Part shown: piece by piece, positions 5,358-6,658 of the stretch
How the letters are laid out: each line of letters opens with the position of its first letter
Numbering within the stretch: position 1 is the stretch's first letter
Made by a program: the position numbers and the translations under genes
The notes under the pieces: generated by a model
Database searches by the model: none
What the model was told of the DNA's origin: nothing
What the model saw: the letters and a program-made list of their open reading frames with translations, nothing else
NCBI GenBank assembly: GCA_002389995.1
Contig: DGRR01000143.1
Location: 1-6,658, forward strand
Reading direction: 5' to 3'
Origin: Ruminococcus sp. UBA4383
GTDB lineage: Bacteria; Bacillota; Clostridia; Oscillospirales; Ruminococcaceae
Length of the DNA: 6,658 nt

Positions 5358-6110
5358 TTATTCTGCTGAATCTGTGGTATCAGTTTCAGAAATTTCATCT
5401 GAATCGGTATCATCAGTAACTTCAAAGCCTTCTGATTCCATTTGAGCAAAAATTTTGTCCTGTTCTTCCTGTGACATTGGTGTGAAGTCGTCAACCTTTG
5501 TAAAATAAATCTGCATAGAGTTTTCTTCATCAAATACTATAAGTTCCCCGTTCTGAATTGCACAACTGCCGTCGTGATTTCCTTCGGAGTTGGTGAGAAT
5601 AAGGATATTGCCGCTGTATTCCCATGTAAGGCTTCCTTTCTCGTCATTGGGGTCAAGCATGAATGATGTCATTTCTGCGGTATTGTCGCTGAAAACCTCA
5701 AACTGAATCATTTTTGCAATGCTTACGCCTGCATATTCCTCTGTATCTCCATATTCGGTAGCCATTTTTGAACATTCCCATTTTCCGACAAAATCGGTTT
5801 CAGCGGCTTCATCGGGTACGATTTCGGGGAGTGGCTGGGGTTCGGGGATATAGTCAGCCTCAGAAGTTTCTGTTTCGGAATCTTCTTCGGGAGCGTCTGT
5901 CTGTTCTTCTTGCGAATCTGTATTTTCGGATATTTCCTCTGCGGTAATTTCTTCCGTGGAAGTTTCTTCTTCGGCAGATTTTTTCTTTTCAGCGGAATCG
6001 GATACCTGTGAACTTGCGGAAGAAGTATTTTCTGTTTCTGAACTTCCGCATGAAGCAAAGCTTGCGGCAATAAGAAGTGAAGCGACTGCAATACTTAAAA
6101 ACTTTCTCAT
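5358..6110 (-). CDS. Lipoprotein C, FVGKWEC family
   Basis: This 250-residue lipoprotein starts MRKFLSIAVASLLIAASFAS with a FASC lipobox at Cys21, a leader nearly identical to that of gene A. An acidic Ser/Thr/Glu linker (22 to about 85) and a proline-rich stretch (YIPEPQPLPEIVPD, 87-100) lead into the domain at DFVGKWEC (Cys113). Strand-like segments follow (MIQFEVFSDNTAEM, SLTWEYSGNILIL, CAIQNGELIVF), then QIYFTKVDDFTPMSQEE. An acidic tail ends TTDSAE. Relative to A and B, the motif after GKWEC diverges most, and an extra cysteine appears before AIQNGEL. AAGGAG at 6123 to 6118 is 7 bases before the start. It is probably first in a transcript that may extend into gene B. The beta-rich domain may bind a ligand, but no function is assigned. 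Confidence 0.85.
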   Translation of the reverse strand: MRKFLSIAVASLLIAASFASCGSSETENTSSASSQVSDSAEKKKSAEEETSTEEITAEEISENTDSQEEQTDAPEEDSETETSEADYIPEPQPLPEIVPDEAAETDFVGKWECSKMATEYGDTEEYAGVSIAKMIQFEVFSDNTAEMTSFMLDPNDEKGSLTWEYSGNILILTNSEGNHDGSCAIQNGELIVFDEENSMQIYFTKVDDFTPMSQEEQDKIFAQMESEGFEVTDDTDSDEISETDTTDSAE

Positions 6111-6148
6111 TTTGTTTCTCCTTTTTGTTTGTTTTTGTTTACAAGAGT

Positions 6149-6177
6149 ATTATACCACCATAAACCGAAAATGTAAA
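6149..6177 (-). promoter_or_regulatory. Promoter of lipoprotein gene C
   Basis: On the minus strand, TTTACA (6177 to 6172) and TATAAT (6154 to 6149) are 17 bases apart, with TGG ahead of the -10 box (extended -10). Boxes, spacing and the flanking ATGTAAATATCA (plus strand 6171-6182) are the same as at gene A. The start-site region is also alike (TTACAAGAGTATTATA here, TTACAAGAAATATTATA there). Confidence 0.8.
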
Positions 6178-6215
6178 TATCAGAATCATTAAAAATTATT
6201 ACAACTTTCGACTGC

Positions 6216-6233
6216 AAATATGATAATTATTAC
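6216..6233 (-). promoter_or_regulatory. Conserved upstream dyad element, gene C copy
   Basis: AAATATGATAATTATTAC contains the same ATAATTAT palindrome as the gene A copy and lies at the identical distance from the -35 box. The remaining upstream sequence between the element and -35 has diverged, which favours selection on the element. The GATAATTATTA core resembles the AT-rich dyads of Fur/PerR-type operators, but the match is too loose to name a regulator. Confidence 0.45.
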
Positions 6234-6257
6234 GATTTACCTACTGAAATGTAAAAG

Positions 6258-6285
6258 AATCCTCTCAGAACAAGCTGAGAGGATT
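6258..6285 (-). terminator. Terminator after the SH3-repeat protein gene
   Basis: AATCCTCTCAG (6258-6268) and CTGAGAGGATT (6275-6285) form a perfect 11-base-pair stem with a 6-base loop. On the minus strand CTTTT follows. It lies 27 bases after the stop of the SH3-repeat gene and ahead of the gene C promoter region, so it insulates the lipoprotein genes from upstream transcription. The plus strand also has a T-rich tail, but no gene needs it there. Confidence 0.8.
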
Positions 6286-6311
6286 TTATTTACTGATTGA
6301 ATTTTGATTTA

Positions 6312-6658
6312 TTAATAGAAGATTACATAGCTTGAATCTACCCAGCCGTAGTAGTCTCCGTCATCTGTATCAACGAGTTCATACCATACAAGACCCTTTG
6401 AAGTGCATACATTTACTGCTGTAACGTGCCAAGCGTTGCCGAGGTTTTTGCGGACTGTTGACTTTTTGCCGTTGAATGCAACATAATCTGCTGTATATCC
6501 GTCAACAATACCGCCCTTTGTGTTTATCTGACCGTATACGGTGCAGGGTGTTATATCAGCGTAGAAGTCGATATAGCTTGAATCTACCCAGCCGTAGTAA
6601 TCACCGTCATCAAGGTCAACGAGTTCATACCATGTAATGCCCTTTGTAACGCACTTGC
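6312..6658 (-). CDS. C-terminal part of a protein with tandem SH3-like repeats, N-terminus beyond window
   Basis: I read this frame from the minus strand. It is open at the right edge for 114 complete codons and ends in two adjacent TAA codons (6314 to 6312 and 6311 to 6309). Two repeats share the pattern KG-x-x-WYELVD-x-DDGDYYGWVDSSY. The first lies near visible residues 5-32 and the second near 87-114, separated by about 50 residues including VRKNLGNAWHV. Aromatic-rich WYEL and GWVDSSY are typical of bacterial SH3-like (SH3b) modules, which are usually found at the ends of extracellular enzymes or surface proteins and often bind peptidoglycan. The catalytic part and any signal peptide would lie outside the window, so the overall function is unknown. 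The protein ends on the last strand of the final repeat, and the terminator at 6258-6285 follows. Confidence 0.8.
   Translation of the reverse strand, partial: KCVTKGITWYELVDLDDGDYYGWVDSSYIDFYADITPCTVYGQINTKGGIVDGYTADYVAFNGKKSTVRKNLGNAWHVTAVNVCTSKGLVWYELVDTDDGDYYGWVDSSYVIFY
6327..6633 (-). repeat. Two 61-base DNA repeats encoding the SH3-like motif, unit length 246 bases
   Basis: Copies at 6327-6387 and 6573-6633 match at 55 of 61 positions. The offset of 246 bases equals 82 codons and keeps frame. The differences cluster in the codons between the two DDG/VD motifs. Identity at DNA level suggests fairly recent duplication or ongoing recombination between modules; more copies may continue beyond the right edge. 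Confidence 0.85.

Noticed and set aside
5306..6091. Minus-strand frames of 75 and 122 residues rich in Lys, Pro and Gln
   Set aside because: They are shifted-frame readings of the low-complexity lipoprotein C gene.
6327..6633. Possible CRISPR or mobile-element repeat
   Set aside because: There are only two visible copies. They are in frame, code for an SH3-like motif, and lack regular short spacers or transposase genes.

Overview
The window looks like chromosomal DNA of a low-GC Gram-positive anaerobe of the Bacillota, most likely class Clostridia near Ruminococcus. The support is AT-rich intergenic DNA, strong AGGAG-type ribosome binding sites, TTGACA/TATAAT-like promoters, a YloU-YloV (Asp23-FakA) gene pair, and Cys-anchored lipoproteins with long Ser/Glu linkers. 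The genus is an inference from style, not from a marker gene.

Left part (1-1617): a histidine-phosphatase gene on the minus strand runs off the left edge. It is divergent from a 243-residue XRE-family regulator gene on the plus strand. The AT-rich 193-base gap between them carries a direct repeat with 40-base spacing, an inverted repeat, and a near-perfect dyad lying between and over the -35 and -10 boxes of the regulator gene, which is a candidate autoregulatory operator. A clear terminator closes the regulator gene.

Middle part (1625-3766): an extended -10 promoter with a hairpin at the predicted 5' end of its transcript drives a two-gene operon, an Asp23/Gls24 (YloU-like) protein followed by a full-length FakA/YloV-like fatty acid kinase. 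FakA would phosphorylate fatty acids held by a FakB/DegV-family carrier, which is not in this window. A hairpin between this operon and the convergent lipoprotein gene can terminate transcription in both directions.

Right part (3771-6658): three tandem minus-strand paralogous lipoprotein genes (called A, B and C here, left to right). Each has a signal peptide with Cys21, a low-complexity acidic Ser/Thr/Glu linker of differing length, and a beta-rich domain opening with DFVGKWEC and closing near YF-x-KVDEF. Genes A and C share nearly the same promoter and an upstream dyad element at the same distance. Gene B has no visible promoter and sits behind a hairpin after gene C. Upstream of C, a terminator and the C-terminal end of a protein with two SH3-like repeats enter from the right edge. 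The right part looks like a cell-surface locus. The lipoprotein family with its duplicated promoter is the least explained part of the window.

No tRNA, rRNA, CRISPR array, insertion sequence or phage gene was seen.
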